A DNA stretch of 64,000 nt from Chondrinema litorale (GTDB taxonomy: Bacteria; Bacteroidota; Bacteroidia; Cytophagales; Flammeovirgaceae), in NCBI RefSeq assembly GCF_026250525.1, contig NZ_CP111043.1, positions 1,601,421-1,665,420 on the forward strand, written 5' to 3'. The stretch's first letter is position 1; every line of letters starts with the position of its first letter. The notes under the pieces are model-generated. The model did no database searches, was not told where the DNA came from, and saw only the letters and a list, made by a program, of their open reading frames with translations. Below, one piece after another: positions 36,813 through 46,275 of this stretch. A program made the position numbers and the translations under genes.

Positions 36813-38561
36813 CTAATATAACCTTATATCAATCCACTTATTTTTTTCAATACTTTCTACATCTGAAAGTGGTTTTGTATCACCATAACCTTTGTATGAT
36901 ATTCTATCAGAAGGCACACCTATTTCTATCAAATAATCATAGACAGCTTTTGCTTCCGCTTCTGTTCTATCATTATGATATGTGTATTTTAATTGAAAAG
37001 GTTGATTAGAACTCTCCAAAACTTGCGTTGTATCAACTTTATTTACATTCACAAACACCATAGAAGAATCTGGCTTTTGCACCATCACCATACTATCTAT
37101 ACCCACTTTGTTATTGGTGTAAATATCAGTATCGGATGAAAGTGTATTATCTACCGAAAGCTCCAAATTATTTTCAATAAGTATAGTATCAATAACTACT
37201 TCAGTAAGATCAGGGTCAGATTGAATAGAATCAGATTTATACTCTGCCAAATGAGCACCTATTTCTAGATTTATATCTGGATTATTCTTTAATAACAGTG
37301 ATAGCCTTTTTAACTCAAAAACCGATGCTTCGTGGATGTTTGATGTATATGGCTCAAATAAAATATTAGTAGCAGTAAAGGTTGTTCCTACTTTTACTGG
37401 CTTTAATTTTAACTCTACATTCTTATATTCAGATTCTTCTTGATACCTAAGATCGACAAGCTCTGAGTAAAAAATAATACTTTTATCTATCGTATTGACT
37501 GATAGGTCGTACATTTCTCCACTTTTTAAGAGCACATAAAATTCACCCGTATTTTGTGGAGCTTTTACTGCCCTTACCATTTTTTGTGTCTCAACATCAA
37601 AAACTTGTATATAAGCTTCTTCAGGGTTTCCTGTAACTTCATTTAATATTTTTCCATTTATCTGAAATATTTTGAGTGGCTGAAACTCATCTGGAATTTT
37701 CGCCATTATGATCTTGTCTTTGTCTTTATACTTCATTGAGAAATAAATTACATCTCCTTTTGCGTTAAGACTCACATATCGATCGTCAGCTTCTGAGTTT
37801 AAAAAACTCAATGCAACTGGCTCAGTCCAACCTTCATCCTCTTTTCTGGTAAGATAAAGGTCATATCCACCTTGTCCACCAGATTTATTCGAGCTAAAAT
37901 ATAAGCTTTCATTATCTGGTAAAATACGTGGACTCACTGCATTACCAGAATTAATATTAGCAGGTAAGGCTACCGGTTCTCCCCAAAAAGTTCTGTTTTT
38001 CTTTTCTGAAACATAAAGCGTGCAGTTTTCAGCATTATTCATACTCATCTTTTCACAGCGCATAAAATATAAATACTTACCATCTGGCGACAAAGAAGGG
38101 TCACCTTCATGTGCATCACTATTTAAGGGTTTACCTAAATTTTCAGGCTGGCTCCACGAGTTTCCATTTTTTCTTACCATCCAAATATCGTAACCACCTA
38201 TTCCACCAGATTTTAAAGTGGTAAAAAATAGCATAGAGCCATCGTAACTTATGCTATAGCCTCTTAAATGGTTTATCTCAAAAGAATTATCAATTACAGA
38301 AATTACTTCTGGGTCAGTCCATCTCTCTGAACCAGTTCTTTTGGAATACATCATATTTAACCTCTTGCTCGATACCTGATCTGATAAAAACACCAAATGG
38401 TTACCATCGCCACTTATACTTGGAGCCAACTGATTTAAAAATGGCACATTTATGTTTCTGGGTAAGAGCTTTTTGGCCGTTACTTGTGACCAGACTTGAG
38501 GAGCTAAACAAATGAAAAAACACCCTAGATAAAAAAAGCAAATCTTTTTAAGAATTGACAT
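36813..38561 (-). CDS. PD40 beta-propeller / OmpA-like envelope protein
   Basis: 582 aa. Signal peptide (ICFFYLGCFFICLAPQVWSQ). Residues about 45-290 carry at least five PD40/TolB-like blades ('SISGDGNHLVFLSD', 'SISYDGSMLFFTT', 'SLSPDGKYLYFMR', 'ILPDNESLYFSSN', 'SLNAKGDVIYFSM'). A short carboxypeptidase-like segment follows, then an OmpA C-terminal domain ending 'YKGYGDTKPLSDVESIEKN'. Between the first OmpA half ('LEIGAHLAEY') and the second ('EAEAKAVYDYLIEIG') there are about 85 extra S/D/T/N-rich residues, and the Asp and Arg that bind diaminopimelate in OmpA appear to be replaced. Probably an outer-membrane or periplasmic scaffold with altered wall binding. Confidence 0.87.
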   Translation of the reverse strand: MSILKKICFFYLGCFFICLAPQVWSQVTAKKLLPRNINVPFLNQLAPSISGDGNHLVFLSDQVSSKRLNMMYSKRTGSERWTDPEVISVIDNSFEINHLRGYSISYDGSMLFFTTLKSGGIGGYDIWMVRKNGNSWSQPENLGKPLNSDAHEGDPSLSPDGKYLYFMRCEKMSMNNAENCTLYVSEKKNRTFWGEPVALPANINSGNAVSPRILPDNESLYFSSNKSGGQGGYDLYLTRKEDEGWTEPVALSFLNSEADDRYVSLNAKGDVIYFSMKYKDKDKIIMAKIPDEFQPLKIFQINGKILNEVTGNPEEAYIQVFDVETQKMVRAVKAPQNTGEFYVLLKSGEMYDLSVNTIDKSIIFYSELVDLRYQEESEYKNVELKLKPVKVGTTFTATNILFEPYTSNIHEASVFELKRLSLLLKNNPDINLEIGAHLAEYKSDSIQSDPDLTEVVIDTILIENNLELSVDNTLSSDTDIYTNNKVGIDSMVMVQKPDSSMVFVNVNKVDTTQVLESSNQPFQLKYTYHNDRTEAEAKAVYDYLIEIGVPSDRISYKGYGDTKPLSDVESIEKNKWIDIRLY

Positions 38562-38811
38562 AATATATGCTTAAACAAAAAATATATTTTTTAATTGAAT
38601 TAATAAATGTGATTATTGTTACTGGAAGTGTTTTAATGAAGTAGATTGTTTTCTCTATTCGAGTTAGGATTTTTTAAAGCAATTTGAAATTATTTATATT
38701 TTTACGCAAATATTATGCGTGTATTACTATCACAATATTATTTAAGTACCGAATATAACCAGATGTTTTATTAAAGTAGTGTCCATAATTACTTGAACTA
38801 AATTTTACATA

Positions 38812-39513
38812 ATGCAATATTTCAGGTTTTATCTGATTTCAATTCTTATTATAATTCTCGACCAGGCAACAAAGCTGTTAGTTCATTTCAACATGGAATT
38901 GGGTTACAGCGGCCAGATAGCTGTACTTGGAGATTGGTTTAAGTTATATTACGTATTAAACCCTGGAATAGCCTTCGGTATTAATTTCGAAAGCGAATAC
39001 AGCAAATTCCTGCTTACTTTATTTAGAATATTTGCCAGTGTTGGTATTGGATACTATCTATTTCTAAAAATAAAAGAAAAAGCCCATCCTGGTTTTCTTG
39101 TTTGTTTAGCCTTAATTCTTGCTGGTGCAGTTGGTAATGTGGTTGATAGTATTTTCTATGGCGTTTTTCTAGAAAACAATGCTATAGATGGAGCCTTTAC
39201 ACCTTGGTTCCACGGACAAGTAATTGATATGCTCTATTTCCCTCTTATTGAAGGTGTAATACCAGAGTGGGTACCTGGAGGTTTTGGAGGTGATCCTTTC
39301 TTATTCTTCAGTGCAATATTTAATGTTGCCGATTCATCTATTTTCATCGGTGTAGTTACCATCATGATTTTTCAGAAAACATTCCTTCCTAAAAAAGACG
39401 AAGAAGAGAATGAAAAGAAAGAGGATAAAACCGTAGATGATGATAGCATTCTAGAAGAAGAATCTAGTTTAGAAGAAGACAAGAAAGAAGAACCGTTTAA
39501 TCCTGAGAAATAA
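38812..39513 (+). CDS. lspA: Lipoprotein signal peptidase (signal peptidase II)
   Basis: 233 aa, inner membrane. Four hydrophobic helices; conserved 'IILDQATKLLV' near residue 17, 'YVLNPGIAFGI', 'AGAVGNVVDSIFYG', with catalytic aspartates D139 (GQVIDML) and D174 (FNVADSS). It cleaves prolipoproteins before the diacylated Cys, and so serves the many lipoproteins encoded here. A very acidic, lysine/glutamate tail of about 40 residues is added at the C-terminus. The last 17 nt overlap the 3' end of the convergent protease gene. Confidence 0.95.
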   Translation: MQYFRFYLISILIIILDQATKLLVHFNMELGYSGQIAVLGDWFKLYYVLNPGIAFGINFESEYSKFLLTLFRIFASVGIGYYLFLKIKEKAHPGFLVCLALILAGAVGNVVDSIFYGVFLENNAIDGAFTPWFHGQVIDMLYFPLIEGVIPEWVPGGFGGDPFLFFSAIFNVADSSIFIGVVTIMIFQKTFLPKKDEEENEKKEDKTVDDDSILEEESSLEEDKKEEPFNPEK

Positions 39514-40801
39514 CTAATTTATCGTTCAACAAAAATTCTGCTTTAATGTATTTGTTATAGCGCTGAACGAAAATTTTAACTTTTCTTCCTGTTCGGTTTT
39601 GTAAGATGTCTATTACTTCGTTTAGAGTAAACTGAGTAACGTTTACACCATTTATCATAATAATCTGGTCACCTTTGGTTAAGCCTGCTTCTTTTGCAGG
39701 CGAATCTTCTCTTATTTTTGAAATCTCGTAAATTGGAACTCCTGGTACTGGTGTAGTAATTTCTATACCACTTACATTGTAGTGGAAAGGCTTTTTATAT
39801 AACCTGTTTGGCTTAAGCATCATGTAGTTTCTTTTATAGTTAAAAACTACTTTAAACCGCTTTAATATTTCTGAGCCTATACTTCCATTTCTATCGCTAG
39901 ATTCTACTGCACGTTTAATACCTTCCATTTCAGGAAAAGTTGCCACCAGTTCATCAAACTTATATTTACCAAGTTGGAATTTCTCTACTCTGGCAATATC
40001 ACCATAAATATCACCACTTAAACCTGCACCTAAAAAAGACCTAATACTTGCTGTAGGCACATTTATCTCATCATGGGTAATGGAATAAAGTGAAATAGCA
40101 TGGCTAGCACCAGAATCAACTAATAATTTTAAATCAATAGGCGCACCATCTTTCTGAGTAATTTTACCATTTAAATATGGCTTAGACTTTTCTATACTAA
40201 TCGGAATTACTCCCTTCAACTTTTTTCCTTTAGAAAGCCTTTTATCTATTCTTCTATTATATCGATTAGGATCATGTAAAATCAACCTTTCTTTCACATA
40301 ATTAACCTCTACTACAAAATTTCTAAAAACATCGTAGCCAATAAGCCCATGCACGAAAGTACCCATGCTTGAAGAGAGATGAAAAACATCTTCTAGTAAG
40401 AATAAAACTTCGTGATTATAACCTACAGCTCCGGGTAATGAAAGTGTATTGCCTGTAGAATAAAGTGCCTTTATAGATTCCCCTTCTCCCAAACCGCTTA
40501 AATCCATCTCTTTGGTGTAGTTTAAAGAAAGTGATTCTCCATTAGGCAAGCCTGTAATAATTGTAGTACTTACACCCGTATCCAACACAAACTGAAGCGT
40601 ATCGGAATTATTAATGCGTATTGGAATTAATATGAGGTTGTGAATCATTTTAAATGGAATAGAAATAGGCTTTTTCGATTTTTTGATAATATCAAAATTG
40701 CCTATCAGCTCCTGAGCATTCACTTGAATACTAGTAACTGCAATCCAAATAGTTAACACCAGTTTATAAATACCTCTATATGTTAGTTTTTTTAATTTCA
40801 C
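39497..40801 (-). CDS. Retropepsin-like aspartyl protease with C-terminal PDZ domain
   Basis: 434 aa. Signal peptide (YKLVLTIWIAVTSIQVNAQ). Two aspartic motifs in one chain, D74-T-G (FVLDTGVSTT) and D229-S-G (LLVDSGASHA), each followed by hydrophobic flap-like strands, form a single-chain pepsin-like pair. Residues about 345-425 form a PDZ domain ('EISKIREDSPAKEAGLTKGDQIIMINGV'). This architecture is frequent in Bacteroidota. Probably acts in the periplasm on protein substrates bound by PDZ. Its 3' end overlaps lspA convergently by 17 nt. Confidence 0.9.
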   Translation of the reverse strand: MKLKKLTYRGIYKLVLTIWIAVTSIQVNAQELIGNFDIIKKSKKPISIPFKMIHNLILIPIRINNSDTLQFVLDTGVSTTIITGLPNGESLSLNYTKEMDLSGLGEGESIKALYSTGNTLSLPGAVGYNHEVLFLLEDVFHLSSSMGTFVHGLIGYDVFRNFVVEVNYVKERLILHDPNRYNRRIDKRLSKGKKLKGVIPISIEKSKPYLNGKITQKDGAPIDLKLLVDSGASHAISLYSITHDEINVPTASIRSFLGAGLSGDIYGDIARVEKFQLGKYKFDELVATFPEMEGIKRAVESSDRNGSIGSEILKRFKVVFNYKRNYMMLKPNRLYKKPFHYNVSGIEITTPVPGVPIYEISKIREDSPAKEAGLTKGDQIIMINGVNVTQFTLNEVIDILQNRTGRKVKIFVQRYNKYIKAEFLLNDKLVISQD

Positions 40802-41032
40802 CTAATGTAAATTTTATTAAGATCAGAATAGCAAAGAAAAACAACTGTATTTCTGATAGATCGATCAAACAGTGATTGATTGATATGGTTAAAATATCAG
40901 GTGTATGCTGTGTTCATTTTCATATATTGTCTGGATTAATTTAAAAAATTATTAGCAATTTCTATTAACCTTCATCTTAAAATAGTATAAAATCCAATTA
41001 AAGCATTCATTACCATATTTCAAATTATCATT

Positions 41033-41040
41033 TACTTTTG
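41033..41040 (+). promoter_or_regulatory. Candidate -7 promoter box of trmD
   Basis: TACTTTTG fits TAnnTTTG, 17 nt before the trmD ATG at 41058. No TTG at 20-nt spacing, so only the -7 half is supported. Confidence 0.4.
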
Positions 41041-41057
41041 AGGAAAATATTGAGGAT

Positions 41058-41756
41058 ATGCGGATAGATATTATTACGTGCCTGCCTAAATTACTGGAAA
41101 GTCCATTTAACCAGTCAATTCTTCACAGGGCTCAAACAAAAGGTTTGGTTGAAGTTAAGATTCATGATTTGAGAGATTATGCAATCAACAAACATCAACA
41201 GGTAGATGATTATGCTTATGGTGTAGGTGCAGGAATGGTTTTAATGATTGAACCACTAGATAAATGTATTTCTAACCTGCAAAAAGAAAGAGATTACGAT
41301 GAGATAATATTCATGACTCCCGATGGAGAAACTTTTGATCAACGTAGTGCGAACACTCTTTCTCTTATGAAAAACATCATTATAATTTGTGGTCATTATA
41401 AAGGAATTGACGAAAGAGTTAGAGAGCATTTTGTTACTAAAGAAATTAGCATTGGCGATTATGTGCTTTCTGGTGGTGAGTTAGCAGCAGCAGTAGTGTC
41501 TGATGCTATTATTCGACTAGTACCGGGAGTACTTTCTGATGAAACCTCTGCATTGACAGATTCATTTCAGGATGGCTTGCTAGCACCTCCAGTATATTCA
41601 CGACCGGCAGACTATAAAGGAATGAAAGTTCCCGATGTTTTACTCTCTGGAAACGACGCAAAAATAGAAGAATGGAGACTCGAAAAAGCAATGGAAAGAA
41701 CAAAACAGAGACGACCTGATTTGTATAAAAAGCTGTTCCCAGATAAAAAAGATTGA
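41058..41756 (+). CDS. trmD: tRNA (guanine-N1)-methyltransferase TrmD
   Basis: 232 aa. SPOUT-family enzyme making m1G37 in tRNAs, preventing +1 frameshifts. Knot residues and SAM loop: '[20 protein letters not shown]', '[18 protein letters not shown]', '[23 protein letters not shown]', 'LVPGVL'. Further '[27 protein letters not shown]' completes the C-terminal tRNA-binding part. Full length. Not in the usual rpsP-rimM-trmD-rplS order here; the next gene is pncB. Confidence 0.97.
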   Translation: MRIDIITCLPKLLESPFNQSILHRAQTKGLVEVKIHDLRDYAINKHQQVDDYAYGVGAGMVLMIEPLDKCISNLQKERDYDEIIFMTPDGETFDQRSANTLSLMKNIIIICGHYKGIDERVREHFVTKEISIGDYVLSGGELAAAVVSDAIIRLVPGVLSDETSALTDSFQDGLLAPPVYSRPADYKGMKVPDVLLSGNDAKIEEWRLEKAMERTKQRRPDLYKKLFPDKKD

Positions 41757-41813
41757 TTTAATCTTAAAGAATTAACAAATACATCAAAATAATATAGAAA
41801 ATAACTCAATATA

Positions 41814-41827
41814 ATTCTATATAGAAT
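41814..41827. repeat. 14-bp palindrome upstream of pncB
   Basis: ATTCTATATAGAAT is a perfect palindrome 54 nt before the pncB start. Possible operator. Confidence 0.35.
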
Positions 41828-41881
41828 CCTCAAAACAAGTGTTTTTGAGCAGCAATAACCTTTTTTTGATAAAATAAACCT

Positions 41882-43354
41882 ATGCATTTAAATAAAGACC
41901 TTTATAAATCTTCTTTGGCTCTGCTAACAGATTTATATCAAATTACAATGGCTTATGGCTATTGGAAAAGTGGCACTACAGAAAAAGAAGCAGTTTTCAA
42001 TTTATATTTTAGAAAAAATCCATTCCAAGGTGGTTATGCTATAGCTTGTGGTCTTGATTATGTGATTGATTATCTGGAAAGTTTCAGGTTCGATAAAAGC
42101 GATCTTGATTATCTAGCTACAATCAAAGGTAATGATGGTAATCAACTATTTGATACAGCTTTTTTAGATTATCTAGCTGAAATGCGTTTCTCTTGCGATA
42201 TCGATGCTGTACCAGAAGGAACAGTTATTTTTCCCAACGAGCCGTTGGTAAGAATTAAAGGCCCTTTGTTTCAATGCCAAATGATTGAAACACCTTTATT
42301 AAACATTATCAACTTTCAAACACTTGTAGCAACTAAAGCATCTAGACTACACATAGCAGCTAAGGGTGATCCTGTACTTGAATTTGGTATGCGCCGTGCA
42401 CAAGGTATAGATGGTTCGCTAGCTGCATCAAGAGCTGCATATATCGGAGGTTGTAGTGCTACATCAAATGTTTTAGCTGGTAAATTATTTGGCATTCCGG
42501 TAAAAGGAACCCATGCCCATAGTTGGATTATGTCTTTCGACTCAGAAGACGAGGCTTTTGATAGATATGCAGAAGCAATGCCGAATAACTGTATTTTTCT
42601 AGTAGATACTTACAATACCATAGAAGGTATTAAAAAAGCCATTGAAACGGGTAAAAAGTTAAGAGCCAAAGGATTTGAAATGGCGGGTATCAGGTTAGAC
42701 TCTGGTGACTTGGCTTATTTAAGTATAGAAGCAAGAAAACTACTTGACGAAGGGGGGTTCCCTAATGCAACGGTAGTTGCCAGTAACGATTTGGATGAGC
42801 ACATTATCGCCAGTTTGAAAAACCAACAGGATGCAAAAGTAAATGTATGGGGTGTTGGTACTAAACTCGCTACAGCATACGATCAACCTGCTTTGGGTGG
42901 TGTTTACAAAATTTCTGCAATTAGAAATGATAATGGCGAATGGGATTACAAAGTAAAAATCTCTGAACAAGCCATTAAAACATCGAATCCGGGGATTCAG
43001 CAAGTGAAGAGATATTATAACAATGGAGAAATGATTGCTGATATGATTTACAATGAAGCGAATAAACCAGTAGGTGAACCAGTAATTATAGATCCAATGG
43101 ATGCTACCAGAAGGAAAAAAATTCCAGATGGTACAACTTGCAAAGAGCTTTTAGTCCCTGTATTTAAGAAAGGAGAAAATATTTACGAAAAGCCTCAAAT
43201 TAACCATATTAAGGAGTTTGTTCAACAAGAGCTTAAAACACTACACAGAAGTATTAAAAGGTTTGCAAACCCTCACCAATACCCTGTAGGTCTAGAAAAA
43301 TCTCTATTCGACCTTAAAAACGAACTCATTTTGAAATTCAGAGGTAATGCCTAG
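41882..43354 (+). CDS. pncB: Nicotinate phosphoribosyltransferase
   Basis: 490 aa, cytoplasmic. Makes nicotinate mononucleotide from nicotinate and PRPP in NAD salvage. Hallmarks: N-terminal '[18 protein letters not shown]', '[24 protein letters not shown]', '[11 protein letters not shown]' with the His that is phosphorylated in the family, and '[19 protein letters not shown]'. Length and order of motifs fit the bacterial long (NAPRT) type. Preceded by a palindrome and followed by a long inverted repeat. Confidence 0.95.
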   Translation: MHLNKDLYKSSLALLTDLYQITMAYGYWKSGTTEKEAVFNLYFRKNPFQGGYAIACGLDYVIDYLESFRFDKSDLDYLATIKGNDGNQLFDTAFLDYLAEMRFSCDIDAVPEGTVIFPNEPLVRIKGPLFQCQMIETPLLNIINFQTLVATKASRLHIAAKGDPVLEFGMRRAQGIDGSLAASRAAYIGGCSATSNVLAGKLFGIPVKGTHAHSWIMSFDSEDEAFDRYAEAMPNNCIFLVDTYNTIEGIKKAIETGKKLRAKGFEMAGIRLDSGDLAYLSIEARKLLDEGGFPNATVVASNDLDEHIIASLKNQQDAKVNVWGVGTKLATAYDQPALGGVYKISAIRNDNGEWDYKVKISEQAIKTSNPGIQQVKRYYNNGEMIADMIYNEANKPVGEPVIIDPMDATRRKKIPDGTTCKELLVPVFKKGENIYEKPQINHIKEFVQQELKTLHRSIKRFANPHQYPVGLEKSLFDLKNELILKFRGNA

Positions 43355-43371
43355 TATAGGGTAATTATTAA

Positions 43372-43412
43372 TTGCAATGAACTTTTCACGAAAAAAGATT
43401 AGTTCATTGCAA
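43372..43412. repeat. Perfect 12-bp inverted repeat between pncB and ftsK
   Basis: TTGCAATGAACT (43372-43383) pairs exactly with AGTTCATTGCAA (43401-43412) over a 17-nt loop. Flanking TAATT/AATTA can add to the stem with a 2-nt bulge. No T tract follows closely, so it is not a standard terminator. Confidence 0.6.
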
Positions 43413-43441
43413 ACAATTAGACTACAAATTTTTTAAGTAAA

Positions 43442-43474
43442 TTTGATCTTTGCCCTTTAAAAGAGATATTTTTG
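43442..43474 (+). promoter_or_regulatory. Promoter of ftsK
   Basis: TTTG (43442-43445), 21-nt spacer, TATTTTTG (43467-43474). The expected start near 43481 gives a leader of roughly 120 nt before the ATG at 43600. Confidence 0.7.
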
Positions 43475-43599
43475 TATATTTTCTATAGAAAAAAATTAAA
43501 AGGGCTAAAATCATTTACATTATTCTCTCAATTTGTAATAGTTTTTTTATAGCTTATAATAAGTGAGAATAAAATTTATACTCCGTCAAAATTTTTTAA

Positions 43600-46218
43600 A
43601 TGGCGACCAAAAGAAACTCCTACAGAAGAAATAGCAACAAACGACAAAAGGGAAGTAGTACAAGCAGGGAAAAAACTAAAAGAGCAAAATCGGAATCCTC
43701 TTCTACGGGTTTTAATTTTGATCTCAGTTTTTTAGAAGATAAAAGATTTAAAACCAGTGCAGGTCTTTTGTTATTGGTGTTTTCATTATTCCTTTTTCTC
43801 TCTCTTGTATCATACATCTTTACAGGTCAGGCAGATCAAAGTGTAATTGAATCTACTGGCTTTGGCGAATTTATAATTTCTGGTAAAGAAGTTCGAAACT
43901 GGCTTGGGCTTGCCGGAGCAGCTTTATCACATTTATTTATATATGAATGGTTTGGTATTGCATCGATTCTAATTGTACCTCCCCTATTCGCATATGGATA
44001 TGAAATTGTATTTCATAAAAACCTAATTCCAGTTGGCAAGACATTCAAAATAGTAATATTTTTTATGTTCTGGATCAGCTTGTTGTTGGGGTATATTGTT
44101 CAAAAATCTGCCGAACCTGGCTCACTTAACTTCCTTTGTGGTGGTATTGGTTTAAGAGCAGCCGAAGTATTCGATAGCTTAGTAGGTTGGGGAACTATGT
44201 TTTTTCTTATCTTTTCTATGGGTGTATTCATTATTTACTTCCTCAGAAAAGAGATGTTTACCAACATGCAGGCTGCAACTGAAAGCTTTAGAGAAAGAAC
44301 TTCTTCTATTCTCAACAGAGGTCAGGATGACGAAGATTTCGAAGATGATGAGGAAGAAGAAGATCAACCTCAAAAATCAACAGCTGTTTCTAAGTCTAAT
44401 GATATAGAAATAACAATTGAAGAAGACGATGATGAGGAAGAAGAGTTTCCAAGACCGAGCAGAAACTTATCTGTAAAAAGAAGAAGAGAGCTTCCTCAAA
44501 GTAATGAAGTAACAGAAGAAGAGGATGAAAATATTGTTCCAAGTGGAAAAACGTTACCACTTTCTGTACAACCATCTCAAATAGAAGCTCCCAAAGAAGA
44601 TAAGAATCAACAAGAGCCATCTTTTAGTGTAGAAGATACGACTAAGTTTAATGAGAAAACTGTCGATTCTTCAAATAAGAAACCTGGTGAACAACTTGCA
44701 ATCGAAGACCTCGATTTGTTTGATCCTACACTTGATTTATCTCATTACGAATACCCACATCTAGATTTACTAAACCCGACAAGCACTGGTAAAGTAAAAG
44801 TTACAACTGAAGAATTACAGTCTAACAAAGATAAAATTGTTGAAACACTCAGCAATTTTAAAATTAGCATTTCTTCCATTAGAGCTACAATTGGCCCTAC
44901 TGTAACCTTGTATGAGATTGTTCCTGAAGCAGGTATTAAGATTTCGAGAATTAAAAACCTTGAAGATGATATCGCTCTAAGTCTTGCAGCACTTGGCATA
45001 AGAATTATTGCTCCAATTCCAGGAAAAGGTACAATTGGTATTGAGGTACCAAATAAAAATAGAGAAATGGTAGGTATACGCTCTGTACTTTCTACAGAGA
45101 AGTTTATGAATAGCAGTAAGGAACTTCCGATTGCTCTTGGTAAAACCATTTCGAACGAAGTTTTTGTAACAGATTTAGCTAAAATGCCTCACTTACTTAT
45201 GGCTGGTGCAACTGGTCAAGGTAAATCTGTAGGCCTTAATGTTATTTTAGCTTCACTCATATTTAAAAAGCACCCTGCCGAACTAAAATTTGTTTTGGTA
45301 GACCCTAAAAAAGTAGAACTTACGCTCTTTAATACAATTGAGCAACATTTTCTGGCAGCTTTGCCAAACGAAGACGAGTCTATTGTAACTGATACACGTA
45401 AAGTAGTAAATGTATTAAATTCTTTATGTGTTGAAATGGATATGAGATACAACTTGTTAAAAGATGCAGGTTGTAGAAATATTAAAGAATACAATAAGAA
45501 ATTTAGAAACAGACGACTTAATCCAGAGAAAGGGCATAAATTTTTACCATACATCGTGTTGGTAATTGATGAGTTAGCAGATTTGATGATGACAGCCGGT
45601 AAAGAGGTAGAATTACCTATTGCCAGATTAGCTCAATTGGCACGTGCAATCGGAATTCATTTAATAATTGCAACTCAAAGACCATCTGTTGATGTTATTA
45701 CTGGTATAATAAAAGCCAACTTTCCGGCGAGGTTATCTTTTAAGGTATCATCTAAAATAGATTCAAGAACTATTCTTGATACAGGTGGAGCAGATCAACT
45801 TGTTGGTATGGGAGATATGCTTTTATCAAATAGTTCTGATATTATCAGATTACAATGTGCCTTTGTAGATACCGAAGAAGTAGAAAATATTTGTAGCTTT
45901 GTCGGTAATCAACAAGGTTATAGCACAGCATATCTGCTACCAGAGGTTGAAACAGAAGACAAAGATCCTACAAAAGTAGACCTCAAAAACAGAGATGCAT
46001 TGTTTAATGATGCTGCCCGATTGATAGTTGCACATCAGCAAGGAAGTACTTCTTTAGTGCAAAGAAAGCTTAGCTTGGGTTACAATAGGGCAGGTAGAAT
46101 TATAGATCAATTAGAAGCTGCTGGCATTGTTGGTCCTTTTGAAGGTAGCAAAGCAAGGCAGGTTATGGTTGTAAATTTGGAAGAATTAGAATTAATTCTG
46201 AGAAGTCTAGACCAATAA
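43600..46218 (+). CDS. ftsK: DNA translocase FtsK
   Basis: 872 aa. N-terminal region with four membrane helices (residues about 50-210), a long acidic linker (about 235-380, rich in D/E) and the C-terminal motor. Walker A 'MAGATGQGKSVGLNVIL' is near residue 534-545, Walker B 'IVLVIDELADLMM' near 652, then 'LARAIGIHLIIATQRPSVDVITG'. The final 65 residues are the gamma winged-helix ('SLVQRKLSLGYNRAGRIIDQLEAAGIVG'), which reads KOPS-like sites. Pumps chromosome ends through the septum and activates dimer resolution. Followed by the LolA-like gene after 57 nt. Confidence 0.96.
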   Translation: MATKRNSYRRNSNKRQKGSSTSREKTKRAKSESSSTGFNFDLSFLEDKRFKTSAGLLLLVFSLFLFLSLVSYIFTGQADQSVIESTGFGEFIISGKEVRNWLGLAGAALSHLFIYEWFGIASILIVPPLFAYGYEIVFHKNLIPVGKTFKIVIFFMFWISLLLGYIVQKSAEPGSLNFLCGGIGLRAAEVFDSLVGWGTMFFLIFSMGVFIIYFLRKEMFTNMQAATESFRERTSSILNRGQDDEDFEDDEEEEDQPQKSTAVSKSNDIEITIEEDDDEEEEFPRPSRNLSVKRRRELPQSNEVTEEEDENIVPSGKTLPLSVQPSQIEAPKEDKNQQEPSFSVEDTTKFNEKTVDSSNKKPGEQLAIEDLDLFDPTLDLSHYEYPHLDLLNPTSTGKVKVTTEELQSNKDKIVETLSNFKISISSIRATIGPTVTLYEIVPEAGIKISRIKNLEDDIALSLAALGIRIIAPIPGKGTIGIEVPNKNREMVGIRSVLSTEKFMNSSKELPIALGKTISNEVFVTDLAKMPHLLMAGATGQGKSVGLNVILASLIFKKHPAELKFVLVDPKKVELTLFNTIEQHFLAALPNEDESIVTDTRKVVNVLNSLCVEMDMRYNLLKDAGCRNIKEYNKKFRNRRLNPEKGHKFLPYIVLVIDELADLMMTAGKEVELPIARLAQLARAIGIHLIIATQRPSVDVITGIIKANFPARLSFKVSSKIDSRTILDTGGADQLVGMGDMLLSNSSDIIRLQCAFVDTEEVENICSFVGNQQGYSTAYLLPEVETEDKDPTKVDLKNRDALFNDAARLIVAHQQGSTSLVQRKLSLGYNRAGRIIDQLEAAGIVGPFEGSKARQVMVVNLEELELILRSLDQ

Positions 46219-46275
46219 TAAATAACGTTTTAAAATAAATAACGTATAAGCTAATCTGAAACACAATTTTTAGCT

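Noticed and set aside
40860..40900. GATCGATCAA / TTGATTGATA imperfect inverted repeat upstream of trmD
   Set aside because: Several mismatches and no clear placement relative to a promoter.
44179..45554. Open frames antisense to ftsK, including 134 aa at 44745-45149
   Set aside because: They lie opposite a well-conserved gene, have no recognisable motifs, and are composition shadows of the acidic and hydrophobic coding sequence.
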